Assembly: GCA_937934645.1 (NCBI GenBank)
Contig: CALGYZ010000076.1
Span: forward strand, 1-37,333
DNA: 37,333 nt
From: an uncultured Bacillaceae bacterium
GTDB lineage: Bacteria; Bacillota; Bacilli; Bacillales; Caldibacillaceae
Reading direction: 5' to 3'
Positions within the stretch are counted from its first letter, which is position 1. Every line of letters begins with the position of its first letter. Below, piece by piece: positions 23,401 to 31,475 of this stretch. The notes beneath the pieces are model-generated. The model was not told where the DNA came from and did not search any database. It saw only the letters and a program-made list of their open reading frames with translations. A program made the position numbers and the translations under genes.

Positions 23401-24393
23401 TTGAAAAAGACACCGGTCGAATCTCTATTTAATATATTCAATGAATCGGCAAACTTGTTAGCCAATGAACTTGATTGTACATACTTAGAAGCACTGGCGG
23501 AAACCGGTGAAAATATTTTTCAAAACGAAATCTTGCAAACTGAACTTAGTGATGTAACAAAAAAGCGGTTGGAAAGATATTATTATGAAGCGGAAAGAAT
23601 TGACTATACGAAAGAAGATATCCGCAAAGCCTTTCAACTCGCCTGTTTGAAAGGCATGCGCGAAAACATACAACCGAACCATCAAATGACCCCGGATACA
23701 ATCGGACTTTTTATTGCGTATTTAATCAGGAAATTCATGGGAGAGAGAAAAGCCTTTTCCCTTATGGATCCGGCCATTGGTACAGGAAATTTGATGAATG
23801 CCATATTAAATTCATTGCAGGATTATTCGATTGAAGCATACGGTGTGGAAATAGACGATGTTTTATTAAAATTGGCATATGTCAGCGCCAACCTACAAGA
23901 GCAGCCTGTACAGTTATATCGCCAGGACAGTCTGGAACCGCTGTTTATCGACCCGGTTGACGTAGTAGTTTGTGACCTTCCCGTCGGATATTATCCGAAT
24001 GATGAACGGGCGAAGGATTATGAACTGAAAGCGGATAAGGGCTATTCTTATGCCCATCATCTTTTTATTGAGCAGAGTACGCGTCATACGAAACAAGGCG
24101 GATATTTGTTCTTTATTATTCCGAATGAATTGTTTGACAGTCCGGAAGCACCAAAGCTTCGGGAATTCATCAAAAAACATTTACACATCCAGGCTTTAAT
24201 CCAGCTTCCGCATTCGATGTTTAAAAATAAAAATGCCTTAAAGAGTATATTGATCCTCCAAAAGAAAAAAGAAGGCTTGAAACCTCCGAAAGAGGTTCTT
24301 CTCGTTCCATTGCCTTCATTAACAGAAAAAGAAAAGATGGAAAAAATCATCATGAAAATTGATCTCTGGCTGGAAGAAAATAAAAAGGACTAA
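23401..24393 (+). CDS. ytxK: class I SAM-dependent methyltransferase-like protein YtxK
   Basis: This protein has an N6-adenine-methyltransferase fold but an unknown substrate. The 330 residues have a helical N-terminal region (about 1-100) and the SAM-binding motif DPAIGTGN at 123-130. The catalytic motif, normally (N/D)PP(Y/F), reads DLPVGYYP at 192-199: the second residue is Leu instead of Pro, so normal adenine methylation is doubtful. FFIIPNELFDS and MFKNKNALKSILILQ follow as in type I HsdM-like proteins. A TTG at 23401 follows AAAGAGGAGGAAC. An upstream ATG at 23368 lies before that site. It precedes ackA as in B. subtilis but has its own terminator. Confidence 0.9.
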   Translation: MKKTPVESLFNIFNESANLLANELDCTYLEALAETGENIFQNEILQTELSDVTKKRLERYYYEAERIDYTKEDIRKAFQLACLKGMRENIQPNHQMTPDTIGLFIAYLIRKFMGERKAFSLMDPAIGTGNLMNAILNSLQDYSIEAYGVEIDDVLLKLAYVSANLQEQPVQLYRQDSLEPLFIDPVDVVVCDLPVGYYPNDERAKDYELKADKGYSYAHHLFIEQSTRHTKQGGYLFFIIPNELFDSPEAPKLREFIKKHLHIQALIQLPHSMFKNKNALKSILILQKKKEGLKPPKEVLLVPLPSLTEKEKMEKIIMKIDLWLEENKKD

Positions 24394-24426
24394 AAAACGG
24401 GGAAGCCTTACGCATCCCTGTTTTTT
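24392..24426 (+). terminator. intrinsic terminator of ytxK
   Basis: AAAAAACGGGGA (24392-24403) pairs with TCCCTGTTTTTT (24415-24426), with one G-U pair. The stem starts at the ytxK stop codon and ends in its own T-run. Confidence 0.82.
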
Positions 24427-24573
24427 ATCTAAAAAATACAAATAGGCAGGGGGAAAAGCAGATCGACAGGGATGTGAAAGGTCAAAAAATTTAATGAATT
24501 TATTGATTTTTCTCAATAACGATGGTTAAATAATAAATATAATATTACAAAAAAAACAAATATAAACATTTAT
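24427..24573. other. AT-rich gene-free stretch before ackA
   Basis: Between the ytxK terminator and the ackA promoter candidate I see no gene and no firm structure. In B. subtilis ackA is activated by CcpA through an upstream cre site. I looked for a cre-like palindrome (TGnAAnCGnTnnCA) up to 24738 and found none. Confidence 0.3.
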
Positions 24574-24601
24574 TTGAAATTTTATAAAATTATGATATAA
24601 G
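24574..24601 (+). promoter_or_regulatory. possible promoter of ackA
   Basis: TTGAAA (24574-24579) and TATAAG (24596-24601) are 16 bases apart, and a TG one base before the -10 adds an extended element (TGATATAAG). It would give a leader of about 130 bases. Several weaker AT-rich alternatives exist downstream. Confidence 0.4.
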
Positions 24602-24738
24602 TTATGGTAATAAAGTATTGATTTATAATATATACAATGATTAAATAGAGATTGATACTATTTGCACAAAGATTTAAACATAAGTACCGTATAAAATTGT
24701 GCATAATAACTGATAAAGCAATAGAAGGAGTGAAATGA

Positions 24739-25950
24739 ATGGCGAATATTTTGGCAATCAATGCCGGGAGCTCATCTTTAAAGTTCCAATTGATTGAAAT
24801 GCCTGAAGAGAGAGTGATTACAAAAGGACTTGTTGAACGGATCGGTCTTGATGAGGGAATTTTTACGATCACAGTGAATGGAGGAAAGGTTAAAAAAGTC
24901 CAGGACATTCCTGATCATGAAGCGGCTGTTCAACTTTTATTGGACCAGTTAATTTCTACCGGGATCATCAAATCCTTCGATGAAATCGACGGGGTCGGTC
25001 ACAGGGTTGTACATGGAGGAGAGAGATTTAATGACTCTGTTTTAATTACAGACGGAGTATTAAATGAAATTGAGCAATTATCAGACCTGGCGCCGTTACA
25101 TAACCCGGCCAACGTTACCGGAATAAAAGCCTTCCGTAACGTATTACCGGATATACCGGCGGTAGCGGTTTTTGATACAGCATTTCATCAAACAATGTCA
25201 AAAGACTCCTACTTGTACAGTTTGCCATATGAATATTATGAAAAATACGGGATTCGTAAATATGGTTTCCACGGTACAAGCCATAAGTATGTATCATTAA
25301 AAGCAGCGGAGATGTTAGGCAAACCAATTGAAGAGTTAAGGCTCATTTCCTGTCATCTGGGTAATGGGGCGAGCATTGCTGCTGTCCAGGGCGGTAAGTC
25401 AATTGACACGACTATGGGCTTTACACCGCTGGAAGGTCTTACGATGGGGACAAGATCCGGAAACATTGACCCGGCATTAATTCCGTATATTATGGAAAAA
25501 ACTGGACAAACCGCTGAAGAAGTGGTGAATGTTTTAAATAAGGAAAGCGGATTACTCGGAATCACCGGCTTCTCCAGCGATTTGCGGGATATTGAAGAAG
25601 CAGCAGAGAATGGAAATGAAAGAGCAGAACTTGCGTTGTCCATTTTTACTAACCACATTCACAAATATATCGGATCCTATGCTGCGAGAATGAATGGCGT
25701 AGACGCCATCATCTTCACAGCTGGAATCGGTGAAAACAGCTCTCTCGTTCGTGAACGTGTATTAGTAGGCTTAGAATTTATGGGTGTATATTTTGACAGA
25801 GATTTAAATAATGAAAAAAGCAGTAAAGAGCGCATGATCAGTTATCCATTCTCTCCTGTAAAAGTATTGGTTATCCCTACAAATGAAGAAGTAATGATTG
25901 CAAGAGACGTCGTCCGCCTGGCTAAAGAAGGCGAAGCCGTCGTAAACTAA
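24739..25950 (+). CDS. ackA: acetate kinase
   Basis: AckA interconverts acetyl phosphate plus ADP with acetate plus ATP, the last step of overflow acetate formation. The 403 residues are typical. Signatures include NAGSSSLKFQL (8-18, phosphate binding), GHRVVHGGE, FDTAFHQTM with the catalytic Asp, YGFHGTSHKYV, LGNGASIAAV and GTRSGNIDPAL with the catalytic Arg. IFTAGIGENS and VIPTNEEVMIARD lie near the end. The ribosome site AGAAGGAGTG is strong. The gene is monocistronic with its own terminator and follows ytxK as in B. subtilis. Confidence 0.98.
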   Translation: MANILAINAGSSSLKFQLIEMPEERVITKGLVERIGLDEGIFTITVNGGKVKKVQDIPDHEAAVQLLLDQLISTGIIKSFDEIDGVGHRVVHGGERFNDSVLITDGVLNEIEQLSDLAPLHNPANVTGIKAFRNVLPDIPAVAVFDTAFHQTMSKDSYLYSLPYEYYEKYGIRKYGFHGTSHKYVSLKAAEMLGKPIEELRLISCHLGNGASIAAVQGGKSIDTTMGFTPLEGLTMGTRSGNIDPALIPYIMEKTGQTAEEVVNVLNKESGLLGITGFSSDLRDIEEAAENGNERAELALSIFTNHIHKYIGSYAARMNGVDAIIFTAGIGENSSLVRERVLVGLEFMGVYFDRDLNNEKSSKERMISYPFSPVKVLVIPTNEEVMIARDVVRLAKEGEAVVN

Positions 25951-25978
25951 TAAATAAGTATGAAGTAATTGTTTGATT

Positions 25979-26024
25979 AGGTTATCCTTCTTTTCGGAAC
26001 TGTCCGAAACAGGATAACCTTTTT
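25979..26024 (+). terminator. intrinsic terminator of ackA
   Basis: AGGTTATCCT (25979-25988) pairs perfectly with AGGATAACCT (26011-26020). A further inner stem (TTTCGGA with TCCGAAA) extends the helix, and a T-run follows. Confidence 0.88.
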
Positions 26025-26048
26025 CTATGTGAATCATATTTTATCATA

Positions 26049-26057
26049 TGTTATAAT
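26049..26057 (+). promoter_or_regulatory. extended -10 promoter of the EcsC-family gene
   Basis: TGTTATAAT at 26049-26057 matches the extended -10 consensus about 70 bases before the ATG. The -35 region is poor. Confidence 0.45.
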
Positions 26058-26126
26058 GAAATGAAAGAATCTTGCTAAATATTTCTCAATTTAAAGGAAT
26101 TGTCTACATTTCAGGAGGAAAATTGA

Positions 26127-26963
26127 ATGGAATTGTCGTCATATGAACAGAAAGCAGCCGAACAGATTCAAAAATGGAAAGAGTCCCGTTTCAATGCAGA
26201 TACAAATGATTTGATCCATATATATGACCGCTGGCTGGAAGAAAGCATGGCCCTTCTTCCGGATGATATAAAAGAAAAGTTCTTTAACCAGCTGGACCAA
26301 TGGCTCTTTTATATATATTCCGCTGTACAGAAATCCCAGCTCCAGACGGAACGGATTGAAAATATATTATCGGAAGCAAAGACAATAAACAGTGAAATAG
26401 AGTATGTTGAAGATTTAAAAAAAATACCGCTGGAATATTTAGACTTTTTAGCTAATAAACAAATAACGAATCATGAATTATTGTCAGCTGTTCAGGGAGG
26501 AATATCGGCCTCCGGTAATTCGTTGCTGCTCGGGGCGGATTTGCCGCTCATCGCAATGATTAATTTACGGACCGTTCAACTGATCGGGGCAGCTTACGGG
26601 TTTGATCCGAGCAAGCCGGCTGAAATGATGGTTGCATTGAAGGTTTTTTATTCAGCCACTTTGCCGAAACGTTTTCAACAGGCCGCCTGGGAAGGATTAA
26701 TGGATGAGGTCAAAGACATCAGCCATCCATATTTGTATGAAGGGGATGAACGGATAATTGACCAGGCATGGATGACACGAATTCTTTCCCAAATATTGAA
26801 AGGCCTGCTTATTTTACTGTTTAACAAAAGAAAAGACAAGGGCTTTTCCTTGATCAGCATCCTGTTGGGAGCCGGGGTAAATTATTCCATTACACGGAGA
26901 GTTGCAGCATTTGCCAAACATTTCTATCAAGCCCGTTTGTTGGAAGAAAAATTCAGCAGTTAA
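26127..26963 (+). CDS. EcsC-family protein
   Basis: The family is named after EcsC, encoded beside the B. subtilis EcsAB transporter, and its molecular function is unknown. The 278 residues have a charged helical first half and then the family core: ISASGNSLLLGADLPLIAMI, followed by LRTVQLIGAAYGFDPSKPAEM. This core contains a Gly-rich, weakly hydrophobic segment that could touch the membrane. The C-terminal part has a hydrophobic stretch (ILKGLLILLFN) and a Gly/Ser segment (ISILLGAGVNYSITRRVA). TCAGGAGGAAAATTG precedes the ATG. There is no ecsAB nearby, so this is a stand-alone paralog. It converges on uspA across a nested palindrome. Confidence 0.85.
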   Translation: MELSSYEQKAAEQIQKWKESRFNADTNDLIHIYDRWLEESMALLPDDIKEKFFNQLDQWLFYIYSAVQKSQLQTERIENILSEAKTINSEIEYVEDLKKIPLEYLDFLANKQITNHELLSAVQGGISASGNSLLLGADLPLIAMINLRTVQLIGAAYGFDPSKPAEMMVALKVFYSATLPKRFQQAAWEGLMDEVKDISHPYLYEGDERIIDQAWMTRILSQILKGLLILLFNKRKDKGFSLISILLGAGVNYSITRRVAAFAKHFYQARLLEEKFSS

Positions 26964-27064
26964 AAAATCAGCCCATCCGGAGGGAATATAGTATATAATG
27001 AATGATTCCGAAATAACAAATCATATTATGTTCCCGGCGGATGAGCTGTTATTGCTGATTTTTT
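26962..27064. terminator. nested 103-base imperfect palindrome between convergent genes
   Basis: Three nested arms pair. The outer is AAAAAATCAGC (26962-26972) with GCTGATTTTTT (27054-27064), perfect. The middle is CATCCGGAGGGAA (26974-26986) with TTCCCGGCGGATG (27031-27043), 11 of 13 matching. The inner is 26994-27007 with 27019-27030, imperfect. The outer arms start in the EcsC-family stop codon and end four bases before the uspA stop, and each strand ends in a six-T run. A bidirectional terminator is the simplest reading. The size is unusual. Confidence 0.6.
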
Positions 27065-27067
27065 ATA

Positions 27068-27511
27068 TTAATTTTTCGGTGTGCGTACGACGAGTACGTC
27101 GCAGCTCGCATTGCGCACAATATACTCAGAAACGCTTCCAATTAAAAGCCGTTCCACGGCATTTAAACCGGTTGCTCCGCAGACAATTAAATCCGCATCA
27201 TATTTTTGGACAATTTCTTTTGCGATCTTTACTTTCGGAGAGCCGTAGTCAATGATGCTTCTCACATCTGTCAAACCGGCTTCTCTTGCTTCATCGAGGT
27301 AGCCGTCCAGCATATCTTTGGCATATTTGTCTGCACGGTCCACAATTGACTGGTCATAAGCATTGATTGTCGAAAATGTTCTTAAGTCAATGACATGTAC
27401 CAGCAATAAAGAGCTTTTGTTTTGCTTTGCGATTTTTATCGCCTGTTTGAATGCGTTTTCTGATTCTTTTGATCCGTCAACTGCAACAATTATTTTTTTA
27501 TACTCTGCCAT
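27068..27511 (-). CDS. universal stress protein (UspA family, ATP-binding type)
   Basis: UspA-fold proteins are small cytoplasmic dimers made under stress or starvation. The 147 residues start KKIIVAVDGSKESENAF as usual. They carry the ATP-binding motif G-x2-G-x9-G-S as GATG...GS with Gly112, Gly115, Gly125 and Ser126, which marks the nucleotide-binding subgroup. Asp12 of VAVDGS is also present. AGGAGGGATTC lies just before the ATG. It is a single gene placed next to ackA-region genes as in many Bacillaceae. A specific physiological role cannot be read from the sequence. Confidence 0.92.
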   Translation of the reverse strand: MAEYKKIIVAVDGSKESENAFKQAIKIAKQNKSSLLLVHVIDLRTFSTINAYDQSIVDRADKYAKDMLDGYLDEAREAGLTDVRSIIDYGSPKVKIAKEIVQKYDADLIVCGATGLNAVERLLIGSVSEYIVRNASCDVLVVRTPKN

Positions 27512-27532
27512 ATGAATCCCTCCTATACTTAA

Positions 27533-27538
27533 ATTATA
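27533..27538 (-). promoter_or_regulatory. possible -10 element of uspA
   Basis: TATAAT on the minus strand (complement of 27533-27538) lies about 22 bases before the ATG. The -35 (TTTTTA) is weak, and I found no sigma-B type GTTTAA/GGGTAT pair. Confidence 0.35.
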
Positions 27539-27680
27539 CTTGTAAATTATTGTAATAAAAAGATAAAGATGTTGATAAAATTTGAAAACTTTGACGGTTT
27601 CTGTTGAAAATTCAGGAATACCGGAAAATCAGGGAGAGAAGGAATAATTCAAAAGTACCGTTTCGAGTTATGGACAATAA

Positions 27681-27705
27681 AAAAACACCCAAACAGGGTG
27701 TTTTT
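27681..27705 (-). terminator. intrinsic terminator of the Xaa-Pro peptidase gene
   Basis: AAAAACACCC (27681-27690) pairs perfectly with GGGTGTTTTT (27696-27705) around AAACA. On the minus strand the T-run continues to seven, and the stem overlaps the stop codon of the peptidase gene. Confidence 0.85.
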
Positions 27706-28804
27706 ATGTGACGATTTGTAATTCTTTCGGAAAATTTGTCAAAACTTCAACACCGTCTTTAGTAACGGCAACCACATCTTCAATGCGGACACCTGTTTTT
27801 CCCGGGATATAAATGCCCGGTTCGACGGTAAATACCATACCTTCCCGGAGACAGAGCGGATTTTTACCCGTTACGGACGGATATTCATGGATGTTGATCC
27901 CGAGCCCGTGACCGAGCCGGTGGGTAAAGTAAGGACCGTATCCAGCATCACGGATGATATTTCTTGCAGTTTCGTCAAGCCGTTCACAGGTGACACCGGG
28001 TTTTGCCGTTTGTATGGCTGCCATTTGGGCTGTTTTTACAGTTTCATAAATTTCACTATGTTCTTTGCCGACGTCACCAAACGCAATGGTTCTCGTAATA
28101 TCGGAACAATATCCTTCATACACAACGCCGAGGTCAAAAAGGACGAATTCACCTTTTCTGATTTCCGTTAAATCGGGGGTGCCATGGGGCATGGCCGCTT
28201 TTGGTCCGGTTAACACGGTTGTGGGGAAGGACATTTGGTGAATCCCCTTTTTCTTCAGTTCATATTCAATTGCTGCAACAATAGCTAGTTCACTCGTTCC
28301 TTCTTTTAGTTCATTGATTCCTGCTTGGATGGCAAAGTCGGCAATTTCACAAGCTTTTTTCAGCTTTTTCAGCTCATCTTCATCTTTAATCATACGGAGT
28401 TCGTTCAACTTTTCTTCCGCGCGGACAAAGTGCGCTGACGGATAAAGTTTGCGCAGAATCTCGAATCTTTCAATATTCATATGGCTCTTTTCAACGGCAA
28501 TTCGCCGGACGGAGGATAATTTTTTACCGGTTGCTTTTTTTATTTTTTCCCACGGATCTTCCGTATCATCATAACCGATGATTTGTTTATCATAACCGGC
28601 TTTTCTTGCTGCCCCGGTTTCCATCTCCGGACAAATGAGCAAACATTCTCCGTCAGGGTAAAAAATCAGTGCTAGCAGACGTTCATGGGGGTCGCTGAGA
28701 TAATTCGTAAAATAAAATACGTTTTCAGAAGAAGTCAACACCGCAAAGTCTATGTTTTCTTTTTCAAGCCATGAGGAAAATTTAAGTATTCTTTTTTTCA
28801 ACAA
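27704..28804 (-). CDS. M24B-family Xaa-Pro peptidase
   Basis: Enzymes of this family release the residue before proline using two metal ions. The 366 residues have an N-terminal creatinase-like domain (1-135) and the pita-bread catalytic domain. All five metal ligands are present: Asp224 (LFDLG), Asp235 (CSDITRT), His299 (HRLGHGLG), Glu328 (VEPGIY) and Glu342 (RIEDV). Whether it prefers dipeptides (PepQ) or longer peptides (PepP) cannot be decided by sight. The size fits the PepQ-like Bacillus proteins at this locus. Two consecutive TTG codons (28804 and 28801) follow AGAGGTGAG, and either may be the start. No ATG is available nearby. Confidence 0.93.
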   Translation of the reverse strand: MLKKRILKFSSWLEKENIDFAVLTSSENVFYFTNYLSDPHERLLALIFYPDGECLLICPEMETGAARKAGYDKQIIGYDDTEDPWEKIKKATGKKLSSVRRIAVEKSHMNIERFEILRKLYPSAHFVRAEEKLNELRMIKDEDELKKLKKACEIADFAIQAGINELKEGTSELAIVAAIEYELKKKGIHQMSFPTTVLTGPKAAMPHGTPDLTEIRKGEFVLFDLGVVYEGYCSDITRTIAFGDVGKEHSEIYETVKTAQMAAIQTAKPGVTCERLDETARNIIRDAGYGPYFTHRLGHGLGINIHEYPSVTGKNPLCLREGMVFTVEPGIYIPGKTGVRIEDVVAVTKDGVEVLTNFPKELQIVT

Positions 28805-28862
28805 TGCTCACCTCTTTTATTTATTAATAATGAACATATGGAGTAAAAAAAGGGTATCATTT

Positions 28863-28943
28863 ATGGCGAGAAAAGTAAATGTTGTAGAAAAAAGGAGGGA
28901 TTTTCCAAAAAAACAAGAAGTAAGTAAAATAATGCGAAAATAA
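28863..28943 (+). CDS. possible 26-residue basic peptide
   Basis: ATG at 28863 is preceded by AAAAAAAGGGTATCATTT and opens 26 codons (MARKVNVVEKRRDFPKKQEV, then SKIMRK) before TAA. The peptide is strongly basic with no hydrophobic segment. It lies 26 bases before ytkL on the same strand and could be its leader gene. I do not recognise the family. The ribosome site and tidy fit in the gap are the only support, so it may be chance. Confidence 0.45.
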   Translation: MARKVNVVEKRRDFPKKQEVSKIMRK

Positions 28944-28969
28944 TGATCACAGAAGGGAGTTAGCAGACG

Positions 28970-29650
28970 ATGAAAGTTTCCTACCACGGCCATTCGATCG
29001 TAAAAATTGAAACAAATGGAAAAGAAATCTTGATCGATCCGTTTATTACTGGTAATGAACTAACCGACTTAAATGCAGAGACAGAAAGCCCGGATTTCAT
29101 CTTGCTGACCCACGGACATAATGATCATGTCGGTGACACGGTAAATTTGGCAAAAAAGAAAGATGCTCTTGTCATTGCCATGGTTGAATTGGCCGGCTAT
29201 TTGAGCACAAAGGGAGTAAAAACCCATGGTATGAATATCGGCGGTTCTTACGAATTTGAATTCGGAAAAGTGAAATTCACACCGGCTTTCCACAGCACCG
29301 GTTTGCAAACTGATGATAATCAAGTCATTTATACGGGAATGCCGGCGGGAATTTTATTAAATATTGAAGGAAAAACCATTTACCATGCCGGTGACACAGC
29401 TTTGTTTTCTGATATGAAATTAATCGGCGAGCGTCATCCGATCGACCTGGCATTTTTACCTATCGGTGATAACTTCACCATGGGACCAGAAGATGCAGCT
29501 TATGCGGCAAAGTTATTGAATGCAAAAACGGTCGTACCGATTCATTACAATACATTCCCGGTGATCAAACAAGATCCGGAGCGCTTCATCGGACTGCTTG
29601 AAGATAATAACGGAAAAGTCATGAAGCCCGGTGACTCCATCGCATTATAA
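28970..29650 (+). CDS. ytkL: UPF0173 metal-dependent hydrolase YtkL
   Basis: This is a metallo-beta-lactamase-fold hydrolase, related to UlaG, with unknown substrate. The 226 residues match the family. Metal ligands are seen in THGHNDHVGD (His48, His50, Asp52, His53), in the later AFHSTG segment, in YHAGDTALF with Asp, and in VPIHYNTFP with His. The opening MKVSYHGHSIVKIETNGKEI is diagnostic of UPF0173. AGAAGGGAG lies upstream of the ATG. Position between the Xaa-Pro peptidase and ytoI agrees with B. subtilis. Confidence 0.95.
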   Translation: MKVSYHGHSIVKIETNGKEILIDPFITGNELTDLNAETESPDFILLTHGHNDHVGDTVNLAKKKDALVIAMVELAGYLSTKGVKTHGMNIGGSYEFEFGKVKFTPAFHSTGLQTDDNQVIYTGMPAGILLNIEGKTIYHAGDTALFSDMKLIGERHPIDLAFLPIGDNFTMGPEDAAYAAKLLNAKTVVPIHYNTFPVIKQDPERFIGLLEDNNGKVMKPGDSIAL

Positions 29651-29656
29651 TATGTT

Positions 29657-29690
29657 CCCCCTGCAATACCTTTGTGCAGGGGGTGTTTTT
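29657..29690 (+). terminator. intrinsic terminator of ytkL
   Basis: CCCCCTGCA (29657-29665) pairs perfectly with TGCAGGGGG (29675-29683), followed by TGTTTTT, six bases after the stop codon. Confidence 0.88.
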
Positions 29691-29768
29691 CTACCCTTTT
29701 TCTCCTCTCATCATTTTTTTCCTGTTGCATATAATTAATACAAGCATATGCTGACGGAGGAGAGGAAT

Positions 29769-30017
29769 TTGAAAAACCGGTATATATTGGCGTTGTTAAC
29801 TTGCGGGGTTTTATTGTATTATGCACTGCCCCATTTAAATCTGCACGGAAATGATATATCCGCTTATTTTTCCTGGACCTGGCTTACATTTCTCCTCATG
29901 GCAACCGCCGGTAATTTAGCAGCATTGTTGTATTCCCCCGTAAAAAAGAAGCGGATGGCTCAAAGCGTGCCGGTGAAGAAGATGGTGAAGGAAAAATCAT
30001 ATGTACGCGGGCAGTGA
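29769..30017 (+). CDS. small two-helix membrane protein of unknown function
   Basis: I do not recognise this 82-residue protein. It has two hydrophobic helices, about 5-19 (YILALLTCGVLLYYALP) and 32-56 (FSWTWLTFLLMATAGNLAAL), and a basic tail of about 24 residues (SPVKKKRMAQSVPVKKMVKE). By the positive-inside rule both ends face the cytoplasm. The TTG at 29769 is chosen because ACGGAGGAGAG precedes it. An ATG at 29748 lies before that site. It has its own terminator and stands alone between ytkL and ytoI. Confidence 0.75.
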   Translation: MKNRYILALLTCGVLLYYALPHLNLHGNDISAYFSWTWLTFLLMATAGNLAALLYSPVKKKRMAQSVPVKKMVKEKSYVRGQ

Positions 30018-30030
30018 ATAACGGAAAATC

Positions 30031-30068
30031 ATCCGCAGGGCGTTATGTCCTTGCGGATCAATTTTTTT
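30031..30068 (+). terminator. intrinsic terminator of the small membrane-protein gene
   Basis: ATCCGCAGGG (30031-30040) pairs with GTCCTTGCGGAT (30047-30058) allowing G-U pairs, and seven T follow after CAA. Confidence 0.75.
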
Positions 30069-30090
30069 GGCAGAGGAATTTTATTATCGT

Positions 30091-30119
30091 TTATATGATA
30101 GTGAAAAAACTGGTATAAT
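30091..30119 (+). promoter_or_regulatory. promoter of ytoI
   Basis: TGGTATAAT (30111-30119) is an extended -10, with TTATAT (30091-30096) 17 bases upstream of the -10 hexamer as a weak -35. The start codon follows about 36 bases later. Confidence 0.5.
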
Positions 30120-30154
30120 TCACATAGAAACAAGTGAACTGAGGGTGAAAAAAG

Positions 30155-31471
30155 TTGATGACGAAGCATGAACAAATCTTAAAATATATTGAAGGTCTTC
30201 CCGTTGGCGAAAAAATATCCGTCAGGCAAGTTGCGAAAGACTTGGGAGTCAGTGAAGGAACGGCATACCGGGCAATAAAGGATGCGGAAAATAAGGGGTT
30301 CGTAAGTACAATCGAACGGGTGGGAACGATCCGGATTGAACAGAAACGGAAGGAAAACATAGAGAAACTGACGTTTGCTGAAATTGTAAATATTGTTGAA
30401 GGACAGGTGCTCGGCGGTAAAAACGGACTATATAAAACTTTAAATAAATTTGTGATCGGTGCCATGGAAGTCGATGCAATGCTTCGATATACGGAAGCTG
30501 GAAACTTATTGATTGTCGGAAACCGGATTAATGCCCAAAAAGCAGCTTTGCAAAGGGGAGCGGCGGTTCTTGTTACCGGGGGATTCGATACAACGGAAGA
30601 AGTAAAAAAACTTGCCGATGAGCTTGAATTGCCCGTTATTTCTACCGGCTATGATACATATACAGTTGCAACATTAATCAACCGGGCTATTTTTGACCAG
30701 TTAATTAAAAAGGAAATTTTGCTGGTCGAAGATATATTGATTCCTCGTGAAAGCACATATTATTTAAAAAATACCGACAAAGTGGAACAATGGTTTAAAT
30801 TAAATGAAAGATACCGTCACACCCGTTTCCCGGTTATTGATGACGATTTCCGGGTAACCGGTGTTGTCACTTCAAAAGACGTGATCAATCAAGATCATCA
30901 AAAGCCGATCGAAAAAGTAATGACGAAACAGCCAATCACGGTTACGTTGAAAACGAGCGTCGCTTCAGCTTCCCATATTATGATTTGGGAAGGAATTGAA
31001 TTATTGCCGGTTGTCGATGAACAAAACCGGTTGCTCGGAATCATCAGCCGCCAGGATGTATTAAAGTCGTTACAAACCCTGCAAAGACAGCCCCATGTCG
31101 GGGAAACGATTGACAACATCATATTCAGCCATTTGCATAAAAAAGAAGGTTCTAGCCCTGAAAACCAGACATTTCAATTTGAAGTGACCCCGCAAATGAC
31201 AAACCAGCACGGGACGATTTCCAACGGTGTATTAACATCCGTTATCATCGAATCTGTGCACCAATTGTTCCGGTCCGCCAAAAAAGGTGAAGTTGTCGTT
31301 GAAAATATGGTTATTTATTTTCTGAAACCGATTCAGATTGACAACCATATTGAAATAAAACCAAGAATATTGGAAACCGGAAGGAAATTCGGCAAAGTGG
31401 ACGTGGAAGTATTCTCGTTGAACACGATTGTTTGTAAGGCCATGCTGATGCTTCAAGTCATTGACCGTTAA
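30155..31471 (+). CDS. ytoI: CBS/DRTGG-domain regulator-like protein YtoI
   Basis: The 438 residues combine four modules. A winged-helix DNA-binding domain (1-65, GVSEGTAYRAIKDAENKGFV) comes first. A DRTGG-type domain follows (about 72-185, with VTGGFDTT). A pair of CBS domains, which usually bind adenine nucleotides, spans about 192-310 (FPVIDDDFRVTGVVTSKDVI and LLPVVDEQNRLLGIISRQDV). A hotdog thioesterase-like domain is last (about 338-437). The architecture suggests a transcription factor or enzyme responding to a nucleotide or acyl ligand, but no ligand is known to me. The start is a TTG at 30155, seven bases after GAGGGTG, or the ATG directly after it. It converges on ytpI with a four-base gap. 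Confidence 0.92.
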   Translation: MMTKHEQILKYIEGLPVGEKISVRQVAKDLGVSEGTAYRAIKDAENKGFVSTIERVGTIRIEQKRKENIEKLTFAEIVNIVEGQVLGGKNGLYKTLNKFVIGAMEVDAMLRYTEAGNLLIVGNRINAQKAALQRGAAVLVTGGFDTTEEVKKLADELELPVISTGYDTYTVATLINRAIFDQLIKKEILLVEDILIPRESTYYLKNTDKVEQWFKLNERYRHTRFPVIDDDFRVTGVVTSKDVINQDHQKPIEKVMTKQPITVTLKTSVASASHIMIWEGIELLPVVDEQNRLLGIISRQDVLKSLQTLQRQPHVGETIDNIIFSHLHKKEGSSPENQTFQFEVTPQMTNQHGTISNGVLTSVIIESVHQLFRSAKKGEVVVENMVIYFLKPIQIDNHIEIKPRILETGRKFGKVDVEVFSLNTIVCKAMLMLQVIDR

Positions 31472-31475
31472 AGAC

